Assembly (NCBI GenBank): GCA_019095985.1
Contig: CM032666.1
Coordinates: 8,280,963 to 8,344,962, forward strand
DNA: 64,000 nt
Reading direction: 5' to 3'
Source of the DNA: Streblospio benedicti
Lineage: Eukaryota; Annelida; Polychaeta; Spionida; Spionidae
In this document: piece by piece, positions 1-11,727 of the stretch
Position numbering within the stretch: the first letter of the stretch is position 1
How the letters are laid out: each line of letters begins with the position of its first letter
The notes under the pieces: generated by a model
The model's input: only the letters and a program-made list of their open reading frames with translations
Database searches by the model: none
Told to the model about the DNA's origin: nothing
Position numbers and translations under genes: made by a program

Positions 1-420
1 CTTTTATTTTTCAGACCATCTATTAACTTCAAGTTATTTTCTTCGCTACTGTTTGGAGACCTATATAGACAGCCCAGAAGTAGCTTATCTGATCCTGCTA
101 ATTTAATTTCTATCCACACACTTTCATCAAAGCTCGTGTTAAGATCAATCTGGTTTGCTTTGAGATTCTGTGATACAAAGACTATTACCCCTCTTTTCAT
201 ACACTGAATATTTGAGAAAAGATCGTACCCCTCTAATTGTAATTCTGATTCTTGTACTGTTGTTTTGGAAATTTTAGGGGCAAATTCTGTCACACATAAA
301 ATTATACAAATTTGCAATAATATTCAACTCATCTCTTTTACAGAGTAAATTATCTGCATTAATGTATATAGTTTAAACCAGACTTAATAACTTCAAACTT
401 ATTTACATGTTTTTTCTGAT
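1..420 (-). mobile_element. Non-LTR retrotransposon ORF2, N-terminal endonuclease part (cut by window edge)
   Basis: Read on the minus strand this stretch codes the front of a LINE ORF2. There is an NADNLLCKRDEL segment, then CVTEFAPK (the usual 'ITE..PKN' catalytic-glutamate motif of apurinic-type endonucleases), then KRGVIVFVS, ESVWIEI and GCLYRSPNSSEENN. The order matches the AP-endonuclease domain of CR1/L2-like LINEs. The frame changes once between the NADNLL part and the CVTE part, so this copy is probably dead. The reverse transcriptase would lie to the left of the window. It follows the ORF1 described next and lies in the same orientation, so this is the 5' half of one element. The clade is inferred; the endonuclease call is firm. 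Confidence 0.75.
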
Positions 421-426
421 TATCAT

Positions 427-1202
427 TTAGTTGTGTTTGGGTCTTCCTTGGATCACTTTGTTGTTTCTTATGACCCAGTTTTCTTTTTTCCTTTCTTGGG
501 TTGCCTTCAAGTTTCTTTCTCTCTTCAGATCCATCAGCATTTTCCAGTGCTCCCTCTCTAAAGGGGTTCTATCCCTATTTATAAATATTTTTCTGAGACC
601 ATCTATTCCTTTTAGCTGTTTTGTGGCGCCTAGGATTTTTGATATATCTCTCTTATTTTCTATTCTCAATCTTAACGGCCTGTCCGACCCATCCCACTTG
701 CCTAACCTGGTAGGATTTGACACCTGAGCATGACCCATATCAATCTTCTTTAGGATTTCTTTAACCTCCAAATTTATCATTGACTTCTAATTCAAATCTT
801 TTCATGAAATCTGAACATTTTTCCTCAATGCTTTTAGCTCCTTTCAGACAATTTTAGAGTTTTGGCTAGAAAATTATCACAAAACCAGGGAAAATCAGAC
901 CTTCCACTGAGGACCTTGTAGCACGCAGCCAGTAATTACAGACATTTTGTACATCAATGTGTTTTGCAATATTCACATTCCAGGACTTTGCTAGTGTCAG
1001 ACTCAAATACTTCATCACATTTGTCACAATTCCAGATGCTATCTTTATTAACGGAAGATTGAGATAGTTTAATGACATCTTCACTGCCTCCGCATTCTTG
1101 AGTATTATTTTCCGCTAAGTTTCCCGCCAAATTGACAGATTTTTTCAACCCTTTTGACATATTTGTTATGTAAATGACTACAATGTTACTGTATACAAGC
1201 AC
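427..1202 (-). mobile_element. Non-LTR retrotransposon ORF1 region, with zinc-finger-like N terminus
   Basis: Two open stretches on the minus strand precede the endonuclease. The upstream one (1202 to about 954) begins MSKGLKKSVNL and has a CDKCDEVF...LECEYCKTH cluster, i.e. CxxC...CxxC...H, resembling the PHD/zinc-finger start of many LINE ORF1 proteins. The downstream one (780-427) is very charged (DRPLRLRIENKRD, KMLMDLKRERN) and resembles the RNA-binding C-terminal part of ORF1. The two parts are not in one frame. Together with the endonuclease this gives ORF1-ORF2 order. The family was not resolved. Confidence 0.55.
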
Positions 1203-1799
1203 TACACTACATCTATTCTACTCACTATAATTTCTAGTTGCACTACATCTAAAGCTACAATTGTCTATGTACTCGTTAATGGCTTATTATTCCAATTTTT
1301 CAAGAGAAATATTTTATTCATGTCATGTACCCGGAACCAACCTTTGTTTAATCAACTTGGTGCCGGCGGTGTTCTCTATGATAATAGTAGAGGAAGTAAG
1401 GTCCACGAAACTTCATTTAAGTGCCGGCCTTGAATAGATGTTAATGCGAGGGAGGTTTTATTGATTTAAAATTGTGTCTAACCCGGCGTCTAAGTGAGGA
1501 GAGGCTACAATTTGGGCAGAGGCTACAAAACGCAGAAATACTGTATAGGATAAATTGCATTTAAATCTTCCTCAAGTCTTTTAGGGATTTTAATATGTAC
1601 AAAATCAAATAATTTTAATTTTTGTCAATCAAGCTCACATCCCAGCAGAATTTTTGCAGAAATCTTATGTTATGTTCCCGGAGTATCATAAACGGACTGA
1701 AATTAAGAATATCTTATATTAACAGTAGGCAATTTAGAAGAAAGCAGTCATTAAATCTTCAGACAAAGTCCAGAGGGAAATTTCTAGCTTTGCTTCTGT
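1203..1799. other. No gene recognised
   Basis: AT-rich sequence with no coding signal, RNA gene or clear repeat that I could support. Confidence 0.5.
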
Positions 1800-1806
1800 C
1801 CGCGAA

Positions 1807-1860
1807 TGTCTGTCTGTCTGTCTGTCTGTATGTAGGTATGTCTGTATGTATGTCCGTCCG
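1807..1860. repeat. TGTC/TGTA tetranucleotide microsatellite
   Basis: An imperfect run of TCTG, then TATG units, ending in GTCCGTCC. It makes spurious short open frames. Confidence 0.8.
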
Positions 1861-2049
1861 AAATAGTATAGTATAGTATTGTTTATTTAGTAATTTAGGC
1901 CCAAGGCCTGTTACAAGTCATCATAAATAAACAATTTGAAATAAAATGAATTAAATAAGCAGGCTGATAACTCAAAGACTAATTGAGCTATTGATTTGCA
2001 AATTGAATATGTCTTGTTTGAGCAACAAATTACCTCTCAAAAATTTTTG

Positions 2050-3425
2050 TTTGTACTTTGGCCTACTTTTGACGAACTTATGAGCGTTACACAATAAATC
2101 TTGTTACCACTCTGCAGGGAGAAGTATTTGACCTATGGTCACCAAACTTCATATTTAACTTCATTGTACTACTCTCCAGAGCTGATTATATTTTAGTGTA
2201 CTTTGACCTACTTTTGAGGAAGTTACGATGTGTTTTTAAAAACAAATTATTACGAATTTGTGTTTATCAGTCTCCTGGGAACAGTTTATGATTTGTCATC
2301 ACCAAACTTGACATTTGGTATGTCTATATCACTCTTCTCACGTGATTTGATGTTGAGTACTTTGGGCTACTTTTGATTTTTTTTTTATAGAATATTCAAA
2401 TAAAACTATTGTTACCACTGTACTGGGGGAAAAGTATTTCACCTATGGTCATTAAACTTAACAATTTTTATTTTTAATATAAGGCTGGAGACTATATGTA
2501 ACGTACTGGTAGTTCACGCTGATGATTCAGCTCACTAAAAAAGAATANNNNNNNNNNNNNNNNNNNNNNNNNNNNNNNNNNNNNNNNNNNNNNNNNNNNN
2601 NNNNNNNNNNNNNNNNNNNNNNNNNNNNNNNNNNNNNNNNNNNNNNNATCAGAAGTGGGCTAAAGTACACCAAAATCTAATAATCAGAATGAAAATGAAA
2701 ACACATTGTAACTTTGTAATATGAAATTTGGTGACAATAGGTCAAATACTTCTCCCTGTAGAGTGGTAAAAAGGTATTAACACGTATCACTTATAAGTTT
2801 GTCAAAAGTAGACCAAAGTCCACCAACATCTATTCAACTGTGGAGACTAGTATACTATAGTGAGCAAAATTGGAAAGTTTAAATAAAATGTAAATGTAAA
2901 TGTGGTTGTTTATAGTCGCAATTCACTGTTATCGTGCTCTAGCGACTTTACATATTTACACCAGGTCATTGGCATCCTTTTCACACTATATCCTTCTCAA
3001 CTCCCCGGGGAGCATACAGCACATCGCTACCGTAGCGCAGACGTGCTAATCACTCACATTAGCGTTCACTCGCCTGACCTGTACCTATTTAACGTGTAGG
3101 TGCCACGGTGTGCAACCTGTTACTCAACACCTACCAACCCGAAATTTCTGGTCAAACTCCCTATCCATTTGTTACTTTTTTCCAAAAGTAGTAACAATTG
3201 TTTTATTCGAATATTCCATAAATTTCTCAATTAGTAGGCCAAAGTACTCAAACATCAAATCACGTGGAGAGTGATATAGTCATAAAAAATGTCAAGTTTG
3301 GTGATGATAAGCCGCCGCCATAAACTGTTCCCAGGTGACACATAAACACAAATTTGTAATAATTTGTTATTAAAAACACATCGTAACTTCATCAAAAGTA
3401 CGCCAAAGTACTGTTTTAGTTTTGC
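2050..3425. repeat. Satellite-like repeat of about 150 bp in inverted arms around an assembly gap
   Basis: Left of the gap the motif TTTGGCCTACTTTTGA recurs near 2057, 2202 and 2362, spaced about 145-160 bp. In between are GGGAGAAGTATTTGACCTAT and GTCACCAAACTT. Right of the gap the same units occur as reverse complements (for example TCAAAAGTAGACCAAAGT near 2803, and others near 3230 and 3394). The stretch 3241-3420 is close to the reverse complement of 2210-2390. The block is therefore a head-to-head inverted array. A stretch at 2880-3170 between the right-arm units is unrelated. Confidence 0.7.
2548..2647. other. Assembly gap (100 N)
   Basis: Exactly 100 N. It sits at the turn-around of the inverted satellite-like array, where assemblers often fail. 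Confidence 1.
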
Positions 3426-3735
3426 TTGCTTTATTATAACTGAACATATTTACAGGAATAAGAATACTTGATAGTATGTACTATGGTATGATATGCATTA
3501 CATTATAGTCTGCACAAACATTGCAACATGTAACATTGCAACATGCCCCTTTGAAAATAGGCTTTAGAGCACTCTACTATACATGCTAATTTTGACATAT
3601 ATAAAATAATTTTAAACATGTTAAATATATACAATCCAAGTAAAATACATATAAAATATATTTAACTGCACTATGAATTCTTACTAATCACTTCTTGCAT
3701 TATAAATGGTAAATAATTGTTGCCTCACAAAAATA
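3426..3735. other. No gene recognised; 3' flank of the gypsy fossil
   Basis: AT-rich with no coding signal. It could include terminal sequence of the adjacent retroelement, but a paired LTR is not visible. Confidence 0.4.
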
Positions 3736-5490
3736 TATTAAATGTCTAGTTTACGCAACTACTTGAAGTATCAAAGTCATTTTTGCATGCCGTACATGTA
3801 TCTATCTGGTGGTCTTGATAGTCTGCCAGAACGTGTCCTTATTTCCATGTCGCGAGGATTTGTTCTTATTGGTGATGGTGGTCCCACCTTCGTTTCTGGT
3901 GATAATTCACAACTGGGTAAAAGCACTTCTTCCTCTTTTGATGGCAGCATTTGAGAGGATCCCTTACTTGAGTCATGTGATGGAATGTCATAATCATCAG
4001 TCTCAACAGTAGGTAGAGGATTTTCTCTCTGTTGGTCTCTACTCTTATTTGCTGGTATTTGTGGTTGGATACGTGCCTTGAGGTCATGTATATTACGACG
4101 AATTCTACGTGTAGACTCTTTGTTTATGACCCAATAGGAATCTGGTTGTATATCTTTGGATTCAATTTGACCTGCTTTCCATTCGGGCGATCCATCTTCA
4201 GTAAACCATATTGGCTGGTCAGCAAAATATTCTTCTCTAATACTAGGTGTGCGTAAATGAGCTGCTCTTCTTTCTGAGAGTTTGACTTTTTGTGTATCAC
4301 TAAGCATAGGTGGCTCAAACATCATTCCTAATGAGGTGTTAATTCTGTTATAGAATAACTCTGCCGGAGAAGGAATGTCATTGCTGAAGGGGGTGTCTAA
4401 ATAAGCAAGAACAGCATTTGTGACTTCAAGGTCGGATTTTGATTTTTTCATTATCTGTCTGAGAGTTTGTATTGCACGTTCTGCTCGGCCATTCCCTTCA
4501 TGATAATGAGGACTGGACGTTGTATGATCAATTTCTAGATCAACACAAAAGTTTCGAAATTTCTCTGATGTGAAGCACGCCGCATTGTCAGACATAATTC
4601 TCTGAGCTAGGCCAAACTTTCTGAAGTTGTTGTTGAATACTTTGATGATTGCATCCGAAGTCTGAGATATCACATCATCAATGGTCAGGAAACCAGAGTA
4701 ATAATCAAGTGACAAGAGCAGACTTATTTTTGAACTCAAACAAATCAACACCGATTATCTCCATTGGACGGGATGCTGATACCTGTCTTTCTGGTACTCT
4801 GTGCTTCTTATTAGCGTGAATTTGACATTCATTGCACCTATGGATAACAGCACTAATATCATCCTGAAGCTTTGGCCAATACACCGTGCGTCGAGCACGC
4901 TGAAGTGTTGCAGTAAAGCCTTGGTGTCCCTCATGAAGTCTCTTCAAGGTTTCCCTTTGTAGTGCTGCAGGAACAACAACGCAGCTTCCTTTCATTATGA
5001 GTCCATCTAACATGGTCAACTCATCTCTAAAACACCAGTATGGATGTATAATCTTTGGTACATCTTGCATGCTATCGGGCCATCCTTGAACAATTAACTC
5101 TTTAAGTGCTTTAAGTGTGGCATCTTGTTTTGTCTCAAATTTTAGAGACTTGAGTTTTACGGACCCGATTGCAAGGACTTGTGCAATTGTAATGTCAAGG
5201 TTCTTTATAGCAGGATCAGTCTCTGGAGTAAGAAGCCTTGAAAGCGTGTCAGCCACGAGAACCCTGTTTGCACCTACATATTTTACTTGTAGGTCATATA
5301 TTCTCAATCTAAGTAACATTCTCTGTAGCCTCGGTGAGGCAAGCAAGACTGATGGGCTTCCGGAAAAATGGTTTCAAGTGGTTTGTCCATAGATATGCAA
5401 CTTTTCACAGGCATAAAGAACTGCAAGTAACTCCCTTTCTATATTTGAATAATCTGACTCCTTTTTGTGAGGGCCTTACTGATGAACAGC
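3736..5490 (-). mobile_element. Ty3/gypsy-type LTR retrotransposon fossil, RNase H to integrase part of pol
   Basis: Minus-strand coding shows, in order, the C-terminal end of the RT-associated RNase H, an integrase zinc-binding domain and an integrase catalytic core with a basic tail. This is the domain order of Ty3/gypsy elements. Gag, protease and most of the reverse transcriptase are not present, and no pair of LTRs is visible. It is a broken, partial copy with a few breaks and is probably not recent. A non-autonomous DNA transposon abuts its upstream end at about 5487. Confidence 0.85.
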
Positions 5491-6822
5491 GTTCTGCGCG
5501 GTCAGCTTTTGGCACAGTTTATCTGCCCCGCGACCGCGTCATTCCGACTGCATCCGCCCAGCGACCGCACCAAATTACACTTCTGTGTCCGCATCCCCCC
5601 CTTTGTCGCATTGCCATAAGAGAAAATGACAGCAATTTGACTGCACTATTACAGATCATCCGCAATATATGCACAACACGATCGCTATCAGAATCATTAT
5701 CATTTATTGTGGTGAAACTTGCAAGAAAATGATAAACCAAAACTAATATTAAAGTGAGTGCAGTTATCTTTATTTACATGTTATCAAATGTATAGGACAC
5801 TTGCAAAAAATATACACCATACCATACAATGATGAAAACATTCATAACGGCATTAAATGTTCATTCTTCATGATAGCACTGCAGCACATACAAAGTTCTA
5901 TTTTAACTCCTAAAGAATGGTCTACTACTACAACTAGCAGATATAACTCCAAAGTGAACTGATACTGATTTCCTAATTACATCTTTATTTATAGGGGAAT
6001 GCAAGGGTAATAAGACAAAGAGATTTCTGCTTAACTAAGATCAAAGTAGTCAAAAGGAAATCATACTGGAATCTATGTTTATTTCATAACAATATGTATG
6101 TTTACCCACATTTAGAAGTAACTATTTTATATGATGCATCCCTTTAACTTAGAACAAATGGATATCACATTGTTGGAACAATGCTTTACTCCCAATTAAG
6201 ATTTAACTTGCATGGTCATAAACGACTCCTTAAGGTTAAGCAAACATCTTCATAGGGGTCATGCTTATTGGCTAACTGCTACTTATCAATGAATTCAAAA
6301 GGAACCATGCTGTGCATAGCGTTTAACTCTAATTAAGGACAGTAAAGGTATGAACTTCACTCCAAGGCATATGGTGATTACAAGCATGAGGTATTTCAAC
6401 TAAATGTAATACAACATTATAAAATGAAGTGTTTAAGATACACTTCATATGTTTTTCTAACATGTCTCTAATAACTGCAATATGGCAGTTTATCGAATCA
6501 AAAAAGTAACATGCTTGCATGTTCTTGCAAAAACAAAGTAAAAAGATGATGATCAAAGAGAATCTTATAGTGATCTGGTGTAGATGTGGATCAAAGAATG
6601 ATCCATGGTCATTCAAATGTTTCTGACCTCTAAGCGTCCACAAAGTAACTACATTGATCCGCAAAAGTGTCCGCAACACATATTTCTGACCACATCCGCC
6701 CCAGATCGCAAGAATTTGACCGCATCCGCCCGCGACCGCAATGATGCGGATACCCGCAGGGACCTTCCAGCGACCTGCGATCAACTTCATGGATGTCCGC
6801 GACTGCGCGCGCAGAAACGCTG
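5487..6822. mobile_element. Non-autonomous DNA transposon with short TIRs and GC-rich subterminal repeats
   Basis: Left end CAGCGTTCTGCGCG (5487-5500) and right end CGCGCAGAAACGCTG (6808-6822) form an inverted pair of about 15 bp. Just inside both ends lie GC-rich blocks built from GCGACCGC and GCATCCGCCC. For example 5545-5568 (left) and 6718-6740 (right) share the motif in the same orientation. The 1 kb between is AT-rich and has no transposase. The CAG-start TIR is compatible with a hAT-type MITE, but a clean 8-bp target duplication is not seen, so the superfamily is open. It lies at the end of the gypsy fossil and probably inserted into it. Confidence 0.6.
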
Positions 6823-6895
6823 GTGAGTACCATCATGAAGATGGGGATGTGAAAAATCGTCCACAATCATGTTCACATGATGCCACAAAAACAAC

Positions 6896-7111
6896 GCTTT
6901 AAGTCTGTGCTGATGATACAGACATTCATTCTCGTGCTATATGTTTATTTGTTTGGCTGTACAAGCCAGTTACTTCAGTCTCCATGAAGAATATGATTGA
7001 AAAGGGATAGACATTAAAGCTTCCAAACTAGTAAACAAATTCTTTGATCTGTTGGCACCCTATGATGCCATAAAACCCATCGATTTGTTGCTTTAAGTCT
7101 GTGCTGATGAT
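6896..7111. repeat. Local direct duplication beside the large transposon
   Basis: The 22-bp string beginning GCTTTAAGTCTGTGC occurs at 6896-6917 and again at 7090-7111, each preceded within about 30 bp by ATGATGCCA. This suggests a local duplication of about 190 bp that flanks the left end of the next element. Confidence 0.6.
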
Positions 7112-7131
7112 GTTCAGTAGGTTCTCAGGCC

Positions 7132-7760
7132 TTTGGAAAGTATGGATGTATATCAAATATCCGGTGCGAACATATCTCAAATCGCCCGTTTCCATGGTAA
7201 CCTCTGTGTTCACAAGGACTTCGATTGGAATAACATTTTTACTTATAGATTTTTATCTATAGAACATATAAACATAAAATTTGGTACACATGTAGCATAA
7301 ATATGTATCTTAAAATTGGCATATATTTGGAATCACAATTTTCAAGATGGCCGCCATAATCCAAGATGGCCGCCATATTTCATCACCAATTTCCAATAAT
7401 GTGTCTAAAAAGTTTGTTTTACAATACCCAATTAGTGGTAAAGTGAAGTTATTCTTGTGTAATGTTGCTCTTTGGGTTGTTAGGAATTGGGAAAATAAAA
7501 ATTTAGGCAGATTTTCATGATAAACTGTGATCAGAATGAGATGTGTCTAGGGTAGCATATTTTTGCAAAAAAACGTCTGTGGTTGAATGTGAATAGCACT
7601 TTTGATGAAACTTTTTTTCTGTTGCACATAGAAACAGGATACTTTGCACACATTTAGAAAATACTAGCACCTTACAAGGAACAAATATTGAGAATTAAAA
7701 TTTTCAAGATGGCCGCCATAATTCAAGATGGCAACCATATTACCATGTCATTTTGTACAG
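7132..7760 (+). repeat. Left terminal inverted repeat of the Academ-like element
   Basis: It pairs with 13940-14572 read on the other strand. By eye about nine bases in ten agree over roughly 600 bp, with the outermost 60 bp identical. It contains two pairs of the motif AAGATGGCCGCCAT or close variants (7344 and 7363; 7706 and 7725). The inner edge is approximate. Confidence 0.85.
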
Positions 7761-8089
7761 CATTTCCTACACAGTTATTGCGATAAAAACAAAAAACGAG
7801 TCAGGGGAAGACAAATTCTAATTAGATTTACTCATTCAGCACTTAGAACTTGAAATTATAACAATGGATAAAAATTTATTTTCTAATTATATTGAAAATC
7901 ACCTATTTACATGGTAACCTTTGTGTGTTTCGATGGTAAGAGTTTTACTGATATTTCCATATGACGATACCTAGAAGCATAATATTTTATTTCCATGTAG
8001 ATTACACAATTCTAAAGTATAATAATTGAAAAAGTCATGGTAAAGTTTCAATAAGTCTATACATAGTTGAAATATGGCCACTAAATTTC

Positions 8090-8103
8090 AAGATGGCGGC
8101 CAT
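8090..8103 (+). promoter_or_regulatory. Extra YY1-like motif downstream of the transposase gene
   Basis: AAGATGGCGGCCAT. It is a variant of the motif paired in the TIRs and is present only on this side. It matches the YY1 core AAnATGGCGGC. Confidence 0.4.
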
Positions 8104-8361
8104 TTTAATAGAATATACTTAAAAAATAAGACATTTCTATAACATGAACATTCATCGTCCATCTAATGGAAAACAAATTAAATTCATATTCATTAAAATG
8201 AATATTAAGACTGACAATATCTATAATGTGAATATATAATATTGTGAATATATAATACACAGCCACTGTTAATATCAATACTTCCATACAAATACTAAAG
8301 GACGTTGGTCACACGTTGTTGCTGCATATTGTGACAGCACCATATCAAAGATAACAACCCA

Positions 8362-8367
8362 TTTAAT
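8362..8367 (-). terminator. Possible polyadenylation signal (ATTAAA) of the transposase gene
   Basis: ATTAAA on the minus strand about 55 bases past the stop codon. It is the commonest variant signal; no AATAAA is nearer. Confidence 0.35.
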
Positions 8368-8421
8368 CTAACTACAATTTTACTTGATTTTATACCCAGT
8401 CAGTTTATACCAGTCAGTTTT

Positions 8422-11400
8422 TTAGTTATTCTCATCAGATACATCACTGTCCGAATCAGAAAATGTATCATTCTCACAATCAGCATGACACAAGCACATT
8501 TCTGTGCATTTTAAACCTGATTGTCGACACTGACACTTTCTTATCACTCCACAACCAGTGTCCGTACAGTACATATGGGTGAGATCTCTCACTTGAGTGG
8601 GAGCAATTGGTTTGTTGAACATTACTGCCACTAAGCCATTTTCAGAAGACTTCCACCCATTGCCTTCAGGACTCCATAGAGTTGGGTTTGGATTATGGCT
8701 GTTACACCAAATTGCAACTTGATAGCGTGCTCTTTTAACATGTTGAAGGAAAGTATCCTCGGTTGGTGGGAGGTTTGCAGCAGACTTGTCAGTGGTGGAG
8801 GCCAGAAAATATCGAAGGTCATCTAAGCTTTGGCAGGTTGTCTTTTTAGTATTGTAAAAGCTAAGTATGTAGGCTTGAGCATTAGAATAATCATCATTCA
8901 ATTTGTCATCTAGTCCGAATGTTTTGAATATGTTGGGATGTGATTTAACTATTTTGACAAGCTTCGAATATGCTGTACGTTTACCAATTTTAAAGAAAGC
9001 ATTTGTAGTGTCACAACCCGTGAGGGCATGTGCTACTAGTAGGTTTTGGCAAATGTCTTTACCTATCTTCCTCACCATGCTGCATATTGGAATATATCGT
9101 CGACGGTCTCTAAATTGGGTAATATGCCCAGCATGCATGAAGACACATGATCCTAACATGTTTTGACTTGCATACCACAACAAGAGGACTAGAACATCTG
9201 TGTCATCACTCCTTATTACAATGCGTTGGTACTTTGGTGCACTATACACAGCATGCAATATCATACGTGTATCAGCTTCTTCTTGAGAGCTAAATAATTC
9301 TGTCAAATTGATGACATTTGTTTTGGTTATCTTTTTTACTGTTGCACCTTCCTTAAAGCCACCTGCTAGAATAATATTCTGATAATCTAGAATAGAATGG
9401 CCAACCAAAAGAAGATATTCTGATAGAAATTCTGCAAGTGCTGCTTTGTTGACAGGATTGAGTAAAAACTTGCGATAATTTGGTACATTGCGACTGCCTT
9501 TGATGACATACAAGGGTGCTGTCTCTATACCGCGTCTCACACGCTCAGACTGCTTTATTGATTGTTCACTATCATACCTATCAAATATCAATGAGATGGA
9601 TGAGATCCCAAGACCATTTGTCAACAGAGACTTAAAGATGTTCAACACATGATTGCCTAAGTCATCAAATGAAGTGAATCTTGTGTCTGACAAGCTCTGC
9701 AAAAGTGCCATTCCATCTATAATGTATGCTGTGTCAAGACCTGGCGGCAATTGGTGCAATACTGCACATTTTTCCTCAAGCACTTTAGAAAGATCAGACT
9801 TCACTGCCTTCCTCATCATGCCATCGTCATGAAAGAGAGATGGTGGCACAGTAGCCAATTCATGTTTTAGGACAGTTTTTATGTCAATTTCGCGAAATTT
9901 TGAAACAACTAACATTCTACGGAAAAGCACCTCAGAATCTACGGTAAGGTTTGCTGTATTGTTTGCTCGAATAGGCTTTTTCATATCACTAAACGTCAAT
10001 GTCTTAGTGCGAGACATTGGTTCCCAGAAACCTTTTGACTTGCTGCTTTGCACAATGCGTTCGCGCATGAAATCTTCACTTTTCTGTGCTGCTTTTTCTA
10101 GAAAAGTGCTTAAACTGTTGCTGACTGCTTCTGATGCTACGTGTCCTGTTGCAATGTTTATTAGCTCTGCAGGGACAGTATTCAGATCAAATGGGTTATG
10201 GCATTGGCTTATGACCTGAATTATCTTATCTATGTCAAGGTCATCTTTGATAACCCTAGATAGACCAAGTTCTTGATGTTGCTCATTTCGATTGAAGTTA
10301 GACTCAGTCAGACACTGAAATGCTTCCCTGTACTCTGCAGTGATGTGCCGTGTCATCAACCATCGGGACAATGCTCCTTCACGCTTTGTAAACCCTACAA
10401 CACCACCTTTGCTTTTGCCATCCCTGTTTACAGTCTGTTCCAACGCTTGATCTGTAGCTACACAATTGAAACCATGTCTGTCTGCTCTTCGGACTACAAA
10501 ACCGCCATTAACCATATGCTGGTAACTTTCTATGTGTTTTTCTTCCAAGGCTCGCATTTCAGTAACATATGTAGGTAGGAACTTTGCATACGTGTGCCTT
10601 CCAGCAGCATGCATCCAAGGTATAACCTCACAAACGGCATTCAAGTGGAGATCAAAATTAGCACCTCTCTCAGCACGCAGCAGACGCAGAAGTATGTCAC
10701 CTCCTAGTAAAAAATCATCCCAAAATGCAAATGTTTTTGACCTGCTTCTGCCAACCTCCCGAAATTCTTCTATGGCATGTTGAATGGAGGGAAGCTGTTC
10801 CTGTTCAATATCTGTCATCAGTGTAAGAACAGATTGCAAATTGCCGGAATCATAAAAGGTGTGTAAATCTTTTACACTATGTTTTAACTCTGAAGATATA
10901 TGAAGATATCTACCTTCTGAATCGAACCAGTTTATCATACATCTTAAAAACGTACGAAAGAGAGCTTCATGAACTAGTCGTATACCTCGACAACCTCTAG
11001 AATATTGCTTTCCCTGGAGCATCTTTCTTGCTGTGTCTGTCGCATACACATCAGAGTCACATAGTAGGTTTATGAGTCCCCCATCTCCAAACAATGTTCC
11101 CAGACTTGCAAGATAAGCCATCATGAGATGCATGCCCCCTATTCGCATTGTTACTTTACCAGTTAAGGCTGCTGGTTGTGCCCAGAGTATTTCTTGGGCT
11201 TTCGAGTAAATGGCCATGTCAGCAGTTACAAGAATATGTGACTGGCCGAGGGTTTCTGCAATTTTGACCAGCTTCACAAGAACTGTGTAAACTGTATCAA
11301 ATTCTGTGGGAGGAGCTCTTATAAAAGGTAGATAGCGAATAATAGCAAGAGGCTGATCAATTGTTGATGTAACAGAATTGAAACCCGACCAAGATGGTAT

Positions 11401-11554
11401 AGGCATACTCCCTTGTGGTTTATAATATCTAGCCGCTTTCCAAAGAAGATCACGTCGTTCTGCTGCCATGTGATTTTCATTAAGAAGATTGGCATCAATT
11501 ACCTGAGCGTTTAGCACTAGAGAAGGTTGCGGTCGCTCTACTGGCTTTTTATAC
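8422..11554 (-). CDS. Academ-like transposase, exon 2: transposase-like core, FEN/XPG-like nuclease, Cys-rich tail
   Basis: Minus strand; open from the acceptor TTTTGCTTGTAG/G at 11555 to the TAA at 8422. Numbering by the spliced protein (about 1588 aa): the core starts near 650 with ILVTADMAIYSKAQ (candidate catalytic Asp about 657), GGMHLMMAYLASLG (about 685) and a conserved ATDQALEQTVNRD region (about 912). A FEN/XPG-like PIN fold follows, with IIDGMALL (Asp about 1158), SQEEADTRM (about 1301-1308), SDDTDVLVLL (Asp about 1328, 1329, 1331), and ALTGCDTT with KIGKRTAY (Asp about 1393 plus a helix-hairpin-helix-like loop). The tail is rich in Cys (about 1541-1571, CQCRQSGLKCTEMCLC), resembling a tesmin/TSO1 CXC repeat, then an acidic end. 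All the acidic residues expected of a live nuclease appear present. Function as transposase and nuclease is inferred from the family. An upstream ATG at 11673 lies in what I read as intron. Confidence 0.8.
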
Positions 11555-11727
11555 CTACAAGCAAAACCAAGCTCTATAGACATTCCATGCAAAAGTTTAT
11601 ATATGTAAAACTCAAGACATATGTTGTTAGGCTTTAATGTTACTGTACCGAGTGCAGCACAAGAATTTAACATAAAATTGTGATGTGACGCACTTAATAT
11701 TTATAGATTAGCAATGGATTATATTAC
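11555..11727 (-). other. Predicted 173-bp intron of the transposase gene
   Basis: Donor TACAG/GTAATA at 11727 and acceptor CTTGGTTTTGCTTGTAG/G at 11555, the latter with a clear pyrimidine tract. Joining them makes a shared AGG codon and keeps the frame: ...DVLY-R-YKKPVE.... Another AG at 11643-11644 would put the second exon out of frame. Without splicing, the first open frame ends two codons past the donor. Confidence 0.75.

Noticed and set aside
3742-4256. Plus-strand frames over the gypsy fossil
   Set aside because: Shadows of the minus-strand pol region.
9881-10783. Plus-strand frames of 80-112 aa inside the transposase gene
   Set aside because: Shadows of the long minus-strand exon.
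11642-11673. Start of a separate second transposon gene at the ATG at 11673
   Set aside because: The stretch before YKKPVE has no family-like sequence, and a phase-correct acceptor follows it; a spliced single gene explains the data better.
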